From the NCBI RefSeq assembly GCF_910591885.1, contig NC_063279.1:7502001-7566000 (forward strand): a DNA stretch of 64,000 nucleotides, written 5' to 3'. Below are positions 31,951 through 45,441 of the stretch, in pieces; within the stretch, counting starts at the first letter, position 1; every line of letters starts with the position of its first letter. The notes beneath the pieces are model-generated. The model worked only from the letters and a program-made list of their open reading frames with translations, was not told where the DNA came from and searched no databases. Source of the stretch: Bombus terrestris (lineage: Eukaryota > Arthropoda > Insecta > Hymenoptera > Apidae). The position numbers and the translations under genes are program-made.

Positions 31951-34330
31951 GTGAGTCGAACAGCCTAAAACCATCTATTCCATACAATTTTCATGAATAC
32001 TCCGTCATTCTCGTGGGTTTTGTTCGCGAACAACTGGCAAAGGAAGCATCGGAGTAAGGAGAATCGATGATACCCTCCCCTGCAGGAGCGACTTATCCGA
32101 TTTGTCTGGAAGTAACCGGAGGTGAGAGCAAGAATCGCCTAGAGAATTGACGAAACTACGATTCCCCAAGAAAACTTTCCCTTTATGACAAACGAATCGC
32201 TCAGAAACATTTTTTTATTAAACAGCAGCAAACATTACTTTATAAAATTCTCATTGGGATTTACAATCATTTATACTATCTGCTTATGATAAATAAATTT
32301 AGAGCGGCTACAAAAAGTATTTGTACATCATAATATTTATTATAATACTTATGTACTAATTAATTAAGCCCAAGTATATAGAGTTTCCTATCATTTTGCA
32401 GTGACTACACATAATTAAAGAAGACACTATAAAAATGAAAAATATAGAACCTGACAAAAAAAATCCTTTATTAGAAAATAAAAGGTACGTACAAGTGCTT
32501 CCTGGAACCACATGATATAATTTTATATGGAATATGAGTATGAACATAAGATTCCTTTTTTGAGATATTGAATACCAATTATGCACATCTGATTTATGTG
32601 AAATTGATAAGTTCATAAGAAGTGAAGCTAGCCAATTTTGTTTCTGAAAGGCTCAAGTGACCCTTGGATTTCCAGATTTTTTTGTAAACGTATATTTTGT
32701 GGATTAATTACATTTCAGAACGATTTAACGATTCAAACGAGGATGTGAAAGAATCTATTGACCTGGCTGTTTCTTTATTTTCAACTTATATCCCTAGGTC
32801 TATGCTATTTTAGAGTGGCACGTGAAGAAAGCGAGTAGTAATATTGGAAGCAACGAAATCGGGCAACGAGTCCGATTCGCAAGAATTCTAATAGCGTTCG
32901 AAGGTCGACCGAAAGCGGAAAAGTAGTTCGCCTAACGATCGATGGCGAGCTTTCCCGATAAAAAGACAACGAACGGACGATCCGTCGTTTATTTACACAA
33001 GATGGTTGCTATTGTCTTTCATAGATCATCAATTGATCTATTTTTATTTTTTAACGATCATCAAGAACACCAAGGTATTTTTGAATCTCAAATGCCTCGA
33101 AGATTACGACTTTCATTCAGCAAATCTTAATCGACATATGCAGAATATAATTCTAATATGCTGTTTAGTAAATCATGCTTAATGAATAATCGAATATTCT
33201 CTAGGCTTCTAATGTGTTCTAACGGAGATCTAAATTATTCAATTCTTAACTCGGAGAATCTAAACTTCAGGAGAGTATCAGGAAAATCCTAAACTTCGAA
33301 AATAAGTCTCAAACATCATTGACCAAAGAAACTTTCAAACTAAATTATTCGTAAGTATTCATTATCTATGTGCAACGCCGACATTCTCGAGCAAACAGAG
33401 CAACAGAAGTCTGACAACATCCTGAATATCTTAAGATAATAAACACAGTATACCGTAGGAAAAACCAAAGTATTCCCGGAAGTCTCGAAACAAACTATCA
33501 AGAGTCGAGACAACGATTTTCCATTTTCCAATCGGTATTTCCCTGAGTCGTCACCGACACGGGAACCGAACCGGAGGCGACACTTCCGGAAGATCAGCTT
33601 GTCGCTGGGAGGAGTGCCAGTACGAGCTCGAAGGGATGAGAGAAAAGACGAAGAAGGAGGGCAAAGACCGTGTCGAGAAGGAGGTCACCCGGATTTCGAG
33701 CGGTCTTCTCTCTACTCACCAGAAAGCGAACCGTATCTCAAGGTAGCCCATCATTTTTCGTGGGAGGAGTTTTTGGCACGGCTGCCACCCCTTTTCCCTC
33801 CCGAGTTCCACCGAGTAATCGATCGATCCGCCAAGACTATGCTTTTACCACCTTCCCGATAGACGCCATCAAGAAAAACGCACGATTACTCCGATCGCTT
33901 TTCGCTTCTCTGAAAACCTTCCAGCTCGCTGATCTCTGCGTAGCTTTCAACGATATTATTCCACTACCAAAACTGTATTCCAGATTGGTCGAAGCCAGAA
34001 ATGATAATATGAATTTGCATTTGATCGTCGAATACAGTATGTGAATTTCTTATTCAGGTACAATTTTAAGGCGACTACATATGTAGTCTACAGTGACGAT
34101 CAAAAGAAAGTTTAATGCGTGAAATAGAAGAAACGCTGTGATTTTACGAAACTGAATTATGATTGGCGAGAAAATTGAACGTATAATATAATTGTTCGTT
34201 CTATAGATAAGACGAGTTTTTAGTACAAAGAAATTTTCAACAGAAATTTTCCTTGCACTCTTATACACAAGTACCACGTTAAACTTTCTCCTGTTCGCCG
34301 TATAAGATACCATATAACGTATCTATAATA
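31951..34330. other. Non-coding stretch
   Basis: A copy of the GGCTACAAAAAGTATTTGTAC end lies at 32304-32327, related to the element at 34331. A GC-richer block spans 33560-33900, with overlapping open frames of up to 124 codons that have no family signature. Confidence 0.35.
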
Positions 34331-34437
34331 CAGTGACTACAAAAAGTACTTGTATGTATTCTTATTTTCTAACAAAGTGTTTTTTTTTATCAGACTCCGT
34401 ATTTCATTTTCATAGTATTAAATTTTTGTAGTCACAT
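34331..34437. mobile_element. Short inverted-repeat MITE, ~107 bp
   Basis: The left end CAGTGACTACAAAAAGTACT pairs with the complement of TTTTTGTAGTCAC at the right end. The perfect core of the repeat is GTGACTACAAAAA, 13 bp. A related solo end is at 32304-32327. This terminal sequence is reminiscent of Tc1/pogo-type elements, which I infer only from the motif. Confidence 0.55.
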
Positions 34438-37400
34438 GAAAGTATTATTAAATATTAGAACTAAATATACTTAGACTTAATCAATCAATATATAAATGCT
34501 ATAGTAAATACACTGCGATACAAGCCCAATTGTAATCGTTGTATATATGTAAGTAGTTGTGACGCGAATGTTTGAGGTTAGCCACCGAAATTACTTCCCA
34601 AAGAGGTTTCCCAGACTTTAACTCGAGAACCTTCCTCGTTAGTAATTTGAAGAGCTAGAAAGCATTACGCGAGTCTTATCTTCGAGTTCATCGACCGCTT
34701 TTAATCTCTTTTGACAATGAGTGTAAAGAGTACTCTGTCCTATAGAAAATTATACCGCCCGCCACTCTCCTATAAAATTAACTATTCTCATCAAACAATC
34801 TTCCATGGGAAACTATGTTCTCGTACACCCCAAGAACTCTTACTAATCTTCCAATTTCTTAATCATACACGATCTCCTCATCAACCTAACCTCAAATTGC
34901 TACTCTATCGATTCTTTGTTCCAGCAGGTTACAATGGTATAAAAAAACCATCTAACCTAATTGAATTCGCACCCTATGAGTACAATATGAAGAGCAATTA
35001 AAGGGACGACAAAGTGGACCGGGAGGCTCTCTGAAAATGTTCACCTTCCTCAAAGAAATCGCACTGAAAGCGCAGAGAGGCCAAAAGACAAACGGAAGAG
35101 AGCCAGATGGCTGGCTCGACGTTGTAAAAGCTCGAGCAAAGGAATTGCTTTGACTTCGATCACGTTAGCCATGGACTAGCCATTTCCAGTACAACGTTCG
35201 AGAAGGACCGTGAAAGTTTTCGCCGAAATAGGAGATGTTCGACGCGTTCGAAGAAAGCAGGCGTTTCGTTTCAAAAGCGTCGCACGCCGATCGATCGACC
35301 TTCCCACCTTCCTTGAAACAGGAACGCGTTTTCGGGCTCACCTTGCACCTGCGAGAAGGCAAAGGGCAAGGGAGATTGATAGGTCGATAGATGGGTGGGT
35401 ATAGGGTGGAGAATTGGGATAGAAGTGGTGGTAATGAATGGAAATATTTCAGAATATTTCTCAACAGAAATATAAGATGAAGACTATTGATATTAATGCG
35501 TCAGTTGCGTTTTGCTAATTATAGTAATTATTACAACAATGTTAGTAATGCTAGTGGTGCGTGTTTACTGTGGCATGTTAAATATTCATTAGGTTTCTAT
35601 TAAGAAAAAAAGAGAAGAAACTTTGGTGCAGCGTACAGATACAGTAGCAGATAAAAGAGAGTTTAAAGCTGTTAAATAATTTATTTGTGTATACGCACAT
35701 ATTAATAACTTTTATATTAGATATTTTCTACTATGTTGCTGGCAGTCACATAGATTATATGTATAGGGTATACATATATATTTATTCACTACTCTTGTCA
35801 AATGCAATACTGTGTCTTAAAATTATCCTATTTTTTATACCCGCACTTATACCCATTTAAACTTTCTCTTGCTGGCTATATATAGAGTAAGCTATAAATT
35901 CTCCTGCATTACGGTAGCAAGTTTGTTACTAAAACAAATGATGTATTTAGAAGTAAATTTTAGAAAGTGCGAGTTACAACCTGTAACTTGTCAATTCCCT
36001 AACATTATTAATTGGTAAATTTCTATGCAACAGGATCCTAGTTTCATTACTTATCGTTCGAATTCCCTAAATCACAGTCGATAAGTAAAACTCAATGCAA
36101 AAACGCTTCTGATAAAAAGAAACGTATCTTTCCCCTAGAAGGATGTAATCTCGGTAGCAGCGTAAGTATTAACTGAACCGTTATTTAACGACAAACCTTT
36201 TCCAAAAATAAAATCAAGACTTAACAAAACGAATGATATATTTTTAACAAAGATATAAACGACGCACCGAAGAAACTGAGACACTCGGCTTAAACAACTT
36301 ACCGACAGAGTTCCTGAGGAGCAACCGAGTAATTCAAGGCACTTTGGTCAGCGACTTAACTCATTTCTCTCATTTAACGGATCAAAAGTACACAGACAAA
36401 AAGACGCGTATACGACCCAACTAAACAAAAGAGAAGAAACCACGTAAAGTTGAAAATGCAGGAGATAAATAGTAAAAGAATAATTAAAAAGGAAATATCG
36501 CCGCGACAAAAAACCGATTCCGACGTCTGAGGAAACGAATACTTCCAAACAGGAAAAAACCAGTCGAACCCAGCATCAATATCTAAAACGCATCGAGGGA
36601 GGATCCTGTTTCTATTGTCGATCGGTCTTTCATCCAATCGAATGATCACCGACAGGTGTTTTACATGAAAGCCTCTATAAAAAGCGAGAGAAAAAAAGGG
36701 GGAAGGGGAAGAGGCGAAACACAGAGGAAAAAGAGAAACAGGAGGTTGGCATGATACATGTACGTCGTGTACACGTACGTATATCGTATATAGGATTGAA
36801 AAGTTCGCAGCCCCTTGGTAAATTCGTAACGCGGAATGACGTCAGTGGTGAGCGCGCGCAAATGCCCCTGTTTCGCAATCCGCAAACGTCGTTTTCCGCG
36901 ATTCGTGCCACGGGGGCACCGCTCGTAAAGCCATTTCGGCGATCTCGCGACATAAATTATAAAATCGACCGACGCCAGATCGTCTGTGCAATGGCCGGCA
37001 TGTAGGACGACGCGGAGAAATCCGTTCGAGAATCGAGACACCGGATACTGCCTTCATTTCCCCTACTACTTGCCCTACCACCGCGTTACATTCTAGGTCC
37101 ATCGGGCTGCGATTTATTTCGACTCGATTGATAATGCGCTATGGAACGTTCCTCGGTTGAGAACTCGCGAAAATAATTTACTACAATTTCCTTCTTAGCG
37201 GGGATCCTCCGGTTGATCGAGATAATCACCGATGAAAGTACGTTAAATAGAATGGAACACTGGGAATTGTAGATAATCTTTGGAGATTAAGCGGAGGATG
37301 TGGCAGATTGGAGTCTGATATTGTTGAGAGATAAAGCGTTTTACTTTGGTATGGAGTGCAGCACTTTCTCCGCTTCTTTTAATAGCAGAATTATTTGAGT

Positions 37401-37919
37401 AGTTGGAACGAATAATTCACGACTTTTCAGAGAAATTTGATAAATTCACAAGGGTGCATCTCTGGAGATTTTTCCGATTTCTGGTTGATGTATGGATGAA
37501 GACCTTTCTCCTTGTATTATGCACTGTCTTACGTATATTTCATATTTATATTCATTTGGAATTCTTTGACTGCGAGTTTTCCACTTGTACGTTATAGTAC
37601 TTCTGCGACTTTGCTGTAGTTCTAAACGTTACAAGGGTAATTTGCAATTACAGAGTTTGAAGAAATTGCTAGAAACGAGTAGAAGGATCATCTAAATACT
37701 GGAGACACGGTGTAATATATTCTAAAGAACTTCGGATTATACTTGGTGGTAATTGAAGTAGATCTCCCTTTATCAGAAGAAGCGATAGTCCTTTTCGATG
37801 TTTTTCTTCGAAGTAAGTTTAAACAAAGCAAATTTCATTTATTTTTTTACTCGCTCGCAAAGACAAATTATGATTTCTCAGATAAGTTTGATGTGACTAA
37901 TTCCAATTTCTCGTAATGT
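34438..37919. other. Long non-coding stretch with a CpG-rich block
   Basis: A GC-richer block lies at about 36640-37130. Frames of 84-126 codons there overlap on both strands and look like composition artefacts. The rest is AT-rich, with TATA runs near 35760-35790. Confidence 0.35.
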
Positions 37920-38716
37920 CAGAGCAAAAACTGGGAGAAATTATCCACGATAACAAGAGTGGAATGAAATAAAGTTAAAGGATCAACGCTCTAAAAGCAA
38001 GCAGGATCAAGTAATTAATGCTGGGAGATACTAGACTGCGGATTTTTATGGATTTACGTGAAATTTGAAGCTGTAAAAATGCAAAGAATATAAGTAATAA
38101 GCAACTATATATAAAATATTCAAATTACAATTCTCCTTGCAATATTTAATAGAAAAAACAATTTTCAATCTAGGTTCCATTCTTTAAATTACATCCATAA
38201 AATTATTTAGTAGCATGAATATCAAATATCACTGATAGATATCACTAATTCCTATCTCTTATAATTTCAGAGAAAAAAATGGAAAAAATTATCCACGATG
38301 ATAAGGATGGAAAGACGCAAAGTTGAAGGATCAACGCTCTAAAAGCAAGTAGGATCAAGTAATTAATACTGGGAGATACTAGGCTGCGGATTTTTATGGA
38401 TTTACGTGAAATTTGAAGCTGTAAAAATGCAAAGAATATACGTAATAAGCAACTATATATAAAATATTCAAAGTACAATTCTCCTTGCAATATTTAATAG
38501 AAAAAACAATTTTCAATCTAGGTTCCATTCTTTAAATTACATCCATAAAATTATTTAGTAGCATGAATATCAAATATCACTGATAGATATCACTAATTTC
38601 TATCTCTTATAATTTCAGAGAAAAAAATGGAAGAAATTATCAACGATTCTAAGGATGGAAAGACGCAAAGTTAAACGATCCACGCTCTAGGGGTAAGCAG
38701 GATCAAGAAACTGATG
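37920..38716. repeat. Recent tandem duplication, 348-bp period, 2.3 copies
   Basis: Units start at CAGAG at 37920, 38268 and 38616, exactly 348 bases apart. The last ~275 bases of units 1 and 2 differ at about six positions by eye, so the duplication is young. The first ~70 bases are more diverged between units 1 and 2 but similar between 2 and 3. Each junction reads CTCTTATAATTTCAG then AGAAAAAAATGGA in units 2 and 3, which resembles a splice acceptor. Only the first ~100 bases of unit 3 are present. Confidence 0.95.
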
Positions 38717-39859
38717 CTGGGGACAAAAAGAGAGAAATAGAAGGAGAATTGAGAGAAAGGCGGATGAACTCGTAGCGTGGAAGATCGTAGAGGCTTTCAA
38801 CGGTTGAAAGGAAAGGCTAAACTCTCGGAAGAAGGATGAAGAATAGCATAAAGAGCAGGGTGAAAAAGCCAGCGCATAGATCGGTCATGCGGAACGTGCG
38901 AAATAGTATTCGGGCCATGAGGTAACAGGGAACGTATACGGTTTTCAATTTCCCACGAGAGGTCAAGCAAATTCATAACCCAATCTATTCGCAAACCGAG
39001 AGGAACAGCGGGACGCCGATGAATTCGATGATGCAACGCGATCTCCACCCTGTGTTTATTATTTTTAATCGATACTTTTTCACTCTGATTGCGATTACTA
39101 ACGATCCAGCCAAATACACCATCCAGGAAAGCAGAGAAAAGAAGATATACTGAATTATATTTTATCAACAGAATCATCTACTGCGAGGGTTGTTTGAAAA
39201 CAAAGAAGAAGAATATCTGCGAATTATAACTGGAATTTCAAGATGAGGGTTTTGATCTAAGACCGAGCATTGAAGGTGGGAAGAAGAATGCTAAAGAGAT
39301 ATATTCAATATTTTAAGAAGAATCTGTTAATCTTGGATTTAATCTTGTATCGGAAAAAGAATACACGAATTATATTATAATATTTTAAGATGAAAGTGTT
39401 GATCTAAGCCGAAAGATGCGAAGAGAAAGATTCTCAAAATAAAAGAAGAATCCTTCAAACCAAACAATTTTAAGGAGAAGACTCTGATCCAGAACTAACC
39501 TAATATTAGAAAGGACAATCACACGATATATGACAATACTTTATCAATACTCTGACATAGTCCAATCCATATCAGAAGAAAGGTACATAAATTATGTTAC
39601 ATTATTTCAAAAAAGAAATTCTCCAAAAATCCTTTGACTCAAACCCAACTCTGCTTACAATGTGATTTAGAGAGTCCAGAGTTTGCATTATTCTTATAAC
39701 GTTATTGTATCTCAAAAAGAATCCAGTGAGTGCTAGCTGGTTCCAGTAATAATCTCATCACTCGTCCCTTGTCGCCACTTTACATAATTGGATGAACGAT
39801 CTCTGTGCTACCGTAAGAAGATAAACTCTCTGCCACGCTTAACGTTATTCACGATGCAG
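38717..39859. other. Non-coding stretch with degenerate GAAGAAT repeats
   Basis: From about 39200 to 39700 short motifs such as AAGAAGAATC, TTGATCTAAG and GAATTATATT recur irregularly, suggesting an eroded repeat. A 126-codon minus frame at 38797-39177 has no recognisable features. Confidence 0.35.
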
Positions 39860-39988
39860 TGTTACGAATAAACAAGAAGAATTCGAAACGGGTAGACGTG
39901 CTTCTTCGTCAAAAAAGGTTCGACAGAGAATGTATCGAAGAGTAGTACAGAGATGTCTAACGCCAAAGAGGCGTGCAATGTTAGCAGG
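39860..39988 (+). CDS. Possible internal exon, basic, unrecognised
   Basis: The 129-base segment runs from a GATGCAG acceptor-like site to a strong donor GCAGG|GTAAGTT. One frame is open throughout and encodes a very basic stretch with SSSKKVRQRMYRRVV and TPKRRAM. No family is recognised and no partner exon is seen, so this may be a spurious or non-coding exon. Confidence 0.15.
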
Positions 39989-42271
39989 GTAAGTTAACTT
40001 TCTAATAATTAGGTGAAACTGTCAGATAGAACGATTTAAACAAAGGATATGCAAAGCTACGTAAAATGTAAATGAAGATGTAACCGGAAATCATCCGCAG
40101 CTGAAAGGCACTGGATCAGGAATAAATAATAATAGTACAGAGAACTACATCCGAACGCTGACGTATTTCCGGATTTCACATAAACGTCTTACGAATTTAC
40201 TTTCTTGTATGAATTTATTATGTTACCCTACAGTCCTGATGCTGTTCTTGGACAATATAAGCAATATTTATCAACGACTAATATCGATAAAGCTATGCTG
40301 TCTTAATGCTGTTCTTGGAAGATGTGGGAAATATTGATTAAGAAACATATTGATAAAGTTATTACAAATATTGGTAAACGAAGACGTACGCCGCTTTGCT
40401 CTCCTGTTTATCAATCTCAAGTGGTTAATTCCCACCCAAAGATATAGAAACACCGGACTTCACAAATAAATAAATACAAATATTAAATAGATTGAAAAAC
40501 AAACAGATGGCAGGCAAGATCGTCTGAAACCTCTGTTCTATCATCTAATAAACAACATAATAAATAACATCAACGTTGTAAGACAACACAGTAAATCTAT
40601 AAAAGAAACTCAAGTAAGATATTTATGCAGAAATCTGCGCTAAATATTCGGAGACAGTTATGGGCGAAAGTATATGTAAAATATAAATTCCAGATGAAAG
40701 GAGCGTCTTCGTTGAAGAAGCTGTGACAGACGATGCATCGAAGAATGGTATAGACAACTATACTGGACTAGAAGGTAAAAGGAGATACGGTCCCGTATCG
40801 GAAACGCACGAGAACATCGTTATCGGGTTCGCGAATCTGGCGAGCTGTGAACCTGGCAGAAATCCAGAACCCGCGTCGCTGCACCGGTGCGGTGAAAGAA
40901 AGCCCGCGACACGGGCGATAATCATCGTAAACGTTGTCGAAATTGTCCTCTTTTGTCGACGAAACCTCGAACGAATCGTGAAGCAAACCTCGACGCTTCT
41001 CTGACGTCAAGAAACTACCAGTGGTTTTCAACGTTCGAATACGTAACGTGTCATACGAGGAATAATTTTCGAAGAACGAGTAGTTCGTTAATTAACGAAT
41101 CGTTGAGCCAATTTACACGCATGTACGAATTTTCTAGCGAGAGAACGATGATTCGTGCGGGTAGACGCGTATTAGAGGTTGTGAGGTTGATCACGTTGAT
41201 TCCGTACGCAGGCTGTGCACCCTGGCGAGTACGCATTGTCCCGTAGCACGTCCTGCTCGTAGATCGATCCAGTCTTTGGTACGCGAACGACGAGGCTTCG
41301 TGGAGAGCAATGTGTTTAACACGTTGAATGGCACGCGAATTTTATATGTTTTGTCCTGAGGGCCACGACAGTTTGAAATATGCTACACCGTAACGTTCAA
41401 TTCTTGTAAAATATTATATCGTATTTGCGCACACTTTGCCGAGTGTTGCTAAGTCATTCACATTGTTGGAGATCTTTTTGTCCATGAAATTTATCATGTT
41501 GTAGACGTTGTATAAGTGAGCATCGGTGACCATCGCGACCATGGGATTTTGCTATTAAGGTGAACAAATTGACGATAACATGCAGTTGAAATTTGGTGTA
41601 AGCTGATCTTTGGAGAATTTCGAATTTTATAGATCGCATGCTTGAAACTGAAAACGACGAACCACAGTGAAACTGGACTAAAGGTATTTCGATATTAAGA
41701 TACTTATAGAGGGACTGAAATTCGATCGAGCCTGATCATTGGAAAATCCTAATTTTCTAGATTCTATGCTTGAAATTGTGTAACAGCAAGCCTTTCTTCT
41801 CTGGGGATTTTTGAGATGAATTCGAAGATCCGGAATGAAAGAGGAATTCGTGAAATCGACGAGAATTTCGAGCCTCCTTGACCCTCGGTGACCCAAATAT
41901 TTTCGCTCCTGACAGAGGCTGATGCAGAATTGCGGCAGACCCGTGGAAACGTTCGGTCGTTCCCTTTTGTCCGCATCACCTTCAAAAGGATCATTCTATC
42001 TCGCGATAGAATGACAAATCGTCGCCGACGTGTCTTTAATTCGTCAAAAGTTTCTTACATCCGATAGAACACAGAGGATATTCTCTCTTCTATCCTTGAT
42101 GAAATCGTTCTCAAACGAATAGTATGATTAAAGGAGCGAAGAATTCGAATCAATGGAAGAGCCAAACGATGGAAAGAAAGAGAGGCAAACTCTATTTAAT
42201 TATACTAGATTATATCATATAGAGCATAAAAGACCACTATGCAGAGGAGTCACGATTTCTGATTTCTGACA
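39989..42271. other. Non-coding stretch
   Basis: A diverged direct repeat ending in ATGCTTGAAA(C/T)TG lies at about 41580-41650 and 41713-41779. A perfect 10-bp-stem hairpin (TCATTCTATC, loop TCGC) is at about 41992-42015. TTAACACGTTGAATGGCACG near 41317 resembles a piggyBac-type end. No gene is supported. Confidence 0.35.
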
Positions 42272-42951
42272 GGCAGCTGCATCCTGACCTATCCAACGAA
42301 CGCTTTCCAACAGTGTCTCTGGAGGTTAGCCCACCGATTGATCCACGCGCTCCACTTCTCTACTCCTCTACTCAACGCAACTCCGTCGCATCCACGATTC
42401 AGAAGGGACCCTACGATCGTGATAGAAACCGCCACGACTCTACCACCGTCACCGCGTCTCTCCTGACCTTGCTCCGCAACCTTTCATACCGCTGTTTCAT
42501 CCCTCGGTATAACTCGATCCACACGCCTCCGTTCATCAATCAGTCGAACGTACCGGAGCGGTCCACTCGCAGGAATTCCTCTTACCAAACAACCGACGTA
42601 AATACGACTCTAGCTTTTCCACCTACCAATCGAACAATTCCAACGAGATACCTTCGAGCCCTTCCACGACTATCATTGCGCGGAACCAACGGCCAATACC
42701 AAAAGAAAGGTATTCGTATATTGGAAAAACGAGGAAGAAAGGAAAGGAAGAGAACTGTAAGGAGTAAACGAGTAGCGAGAAGAGGGCCTAAAGGGAGGGA
42801 AAAAGAGAAAGGGAGAGTTTGGTGGCGCACCACGCGACCGCAACGATCATTCCAAGAGCAGACATTGTGGACATCGTGTAAACGGCTAAAAATGGACGAA
42901 TCGAATCTGGTGTGTCGATCGTACCGATGTGAATACGTATTCCAAGCAGCT
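42272..42951 (+). CDS. Long open frame without ATG, possible terminal exon
   Basis: After an acceptor-like TTTCTGATTTCTGACAG (ending 42271) one plus-strand frame is open for about 226 codons to a TGA at 42952. The N-terminal half is rich in Ser, Thr, Pro and Arg. The C-terminal part is strongly basic (KRGRKERKRTVRSKR and similar) and ends in a cysteine-containing segment. The first methionine in frame is near the C-terminus, so an upstream exon would be needed. The pyrimidine-rich, G-poor start lowers stop frequency and partly explains the length. No family is recognised. Confidence 0.2.
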
Positions 42952-43740
42952 TGATCTTCTCGGAAGGCGTTATCTTCGTTGGTTAAGCAGGGTGGTTCCG
43001 TCCATCGCGTTTCTGGATCGTATCGCCCTAAGGATCGATCGTAGTCGGGTGCACACGCGCTGACCGGTTGCGGTACGCGTTCGGGAAACGCGTCCCGGAC
43101 ACGTTTCGCCTATAGTTCGACTAGACAGAGGATGATCGCTGTTAATCGGCTATATACAACTTCCATCCACGATTCCTCCTATGTTTCTTCTTTTTCGTAA
43201 CTCTTCCACCGATTTCGATTATATTCTTGTTCTGTTTCTTTTTTTTTTTTTTTTTTTTTTTTTTTCACACGGTTCTCGTTCTGAGAAAATACAAATTCCG
43301 ATCTCCACGCACCGCTGCTGTCCCGTCGTCCTTGTCTGATCGCGCGTACGTGTGTGGCGAGGCGCGCGCGCGCGCGCTGATCAGCGTTACTCGCACACAG
43401 GGATTCCGAAACCCAGCCGTGCGACAGGCTGACCGATTGGCGACTGAGACTCACCCTCTGTGGAGGCGCTGACTACCCTTAACTCACCCCCACTCATCGA
43501 CAGCGCGCCACCAATAGCGGCCCCCCACCACTCAACCTTTCCCCCACCATCATATATCCTTCTAATCCCCGTGGTGTTCGCGCTCGCGCGTGATTTCGTC
43601 TCGCGATTCCTTCGGGTTTCCCTCTCTTTCCTGCGAAAGAGAGCTTGCTCTTTTTTTTTTCCTCGCCTTTTTTTCATTCGGATACATATCGTTATAATTA
43701 ATCGTTGGCTTAAAGGGAACCGGTTCGAAGGTGTTTAACT
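42952..43740. promoter_or_regulatory. CpG-rich block with a poly-T run
   Basis: High CpG density (for example a GCGCGCGCGCGCG run at about 43363-43377) and a 27-base T run at 43239-43265. It could be a promoter region; no start site can be placed. Confidence 0.3.
43239..43265. repeat. Poly-T tract, 27 bases
   Basis: An uninterrupted T run, readable directly. It produces the Lys-rich shadow frame on the minus strand. Confidence 0.95.
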
Positions 43741-45441
43741 CGATAACGTGGTTAGTAAGCTTCCACCCAGTGAATGACGATTTTTGGCTTGAAATTTCAG
43801 TTGACTTTAAATTTATGCATCACTGTATGCGTTCAGTAAAACGTACGTGTTGTATTGGTTTAGGAATACGTACAGCCCCGTTTATAAGTATTAGAATATC
43901 TATCGGTTTCATTGGAAATATGGAAATTAATCTAAAGTATCAAGGAGACGATTGATCGAGCAGAATTTTATATTCATGCAAAGTTGCGATGCAGTATACG
44001 TGGAAAGCGGAAATTTGTTATAAATATTTGAATGAATTATATAGTAGCATATTTGTGTAATTATTTGTTCATCCATGCAGTTTTGTAATCTGAATTCTAT
44101 CGAGCAAAATTTAAGGTAAATTGGATAGGACGCTTCAAGAATCCTACCGCAAATTTCAATCTGTATTTTATAGAATACATTGTGCCAAATGACAAGAAAC
44201 GCGGTAATAATACTTATGATCGGGAATGTACGTATACAGGGCTCGTTTGGTCAACTGTGGTCGTTTTCTTAGAGAAAAAATAGCTTTTGCGTTATTGAAG
44301 AACGTACTCGGGCAATAAATATCTTTATAAATTATTAATTGGGCAAGGAAAAATGTTCAATCTCAAAATCGAATAAAAGGATAATTTTAGTGACATGAGA
44401 TTAATTGACAATATACCGAATTTTAGAACTGTTCTCTGCTTATGGTCGATACACGTATATCTATGTTGATATGTGATATAAGAAATTATCATACCAAAGC
44501 GATTAGGAGGTAAAAATACGTGACAAAGAAAAAGTTCTTTAGTTAACCCGTATCACGTTCCGTGCCACGTGGATCACCAGTGACCCACATTTCCTTGAGT
44601 CGCGAGGAAACTTACTTCCGTGAAACAAACAATAGTAAAATCGGGACGAAACCCTACAAACGAATACGTACCGCGAGACCACGATTACTTTTGTTTGAAT
44701 TTTAAATTTCCGCAATTGAAACGCGTCGAAACATCTGCTATTCCATCGCGGAGTGGAAGAAGATCTTGAGCTGGAGTTTTCGACGTTTCTAGCTGAATGC
44801 GAACGGATTTATCGAGCTTATTGAATTAATGGAAACGCGGCGCACGTATAAGACCGTAATTAAAGCGAAAAAGAAAAAGAAGGATAGAAAAAGTTGGAAG
44901 AATATTTTTCGTGTGCTTATTACTAGAGTTGTGGTAATGAATTATAAGACTTTAAAACGTCAAGAGTACACGGTTACAGTGATGAAATTGTAAAATAGAA
45001 AAAAAATACTGAGCTTTTTATCTCGATCTTGTACATTCCGATAGTAACTTTCGTTATTTTAAATTCAGCTCAAAAAACATTACTTATAGGATGACTCTAC
45101 AGTATATCTACAGTATCTAAAATAATTCACTCGCTGTAATAACTAATAGATGGAACAAATCTATATTTAGCTTCCATTCCTTTACTCGCGTTCATAAAAG
45201 TATGAATTCTGATGTACGATTCTTTCTTACGGCTACAAATCTTTACGACCTGCTATTTCACCATGAGGGGCCGTATGTACGTATGTGTATAAAGAGCTGG
45301 GAAGATGATTAGCGGTACATGTGCACTGGACAAGAGTAGTACTGTTCTCTATCAATCACGCGTTGCTATATGATCTAGTTTGTGAATGTAAGATCCGTGA
45401 AAAATATGGACCACGACCAAGAACCGTTCCCGGACCATTTA
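43741..45441. other. AT-rich non-coding stretch
   Basis: A TTAACCCGTATCACGTTCCG motif followed by a CCACGTGG palindrome near 44543-44572 resembles the terminal sequence of piggyBac-type elements, but no partner end is evident. Nothing else seen. Confidence 0.35.

Noticed and set aside
43179..43454. Minus-strand frame with a lysine run
   Set aside because: The lysines come from the 27-base poly-T tract.
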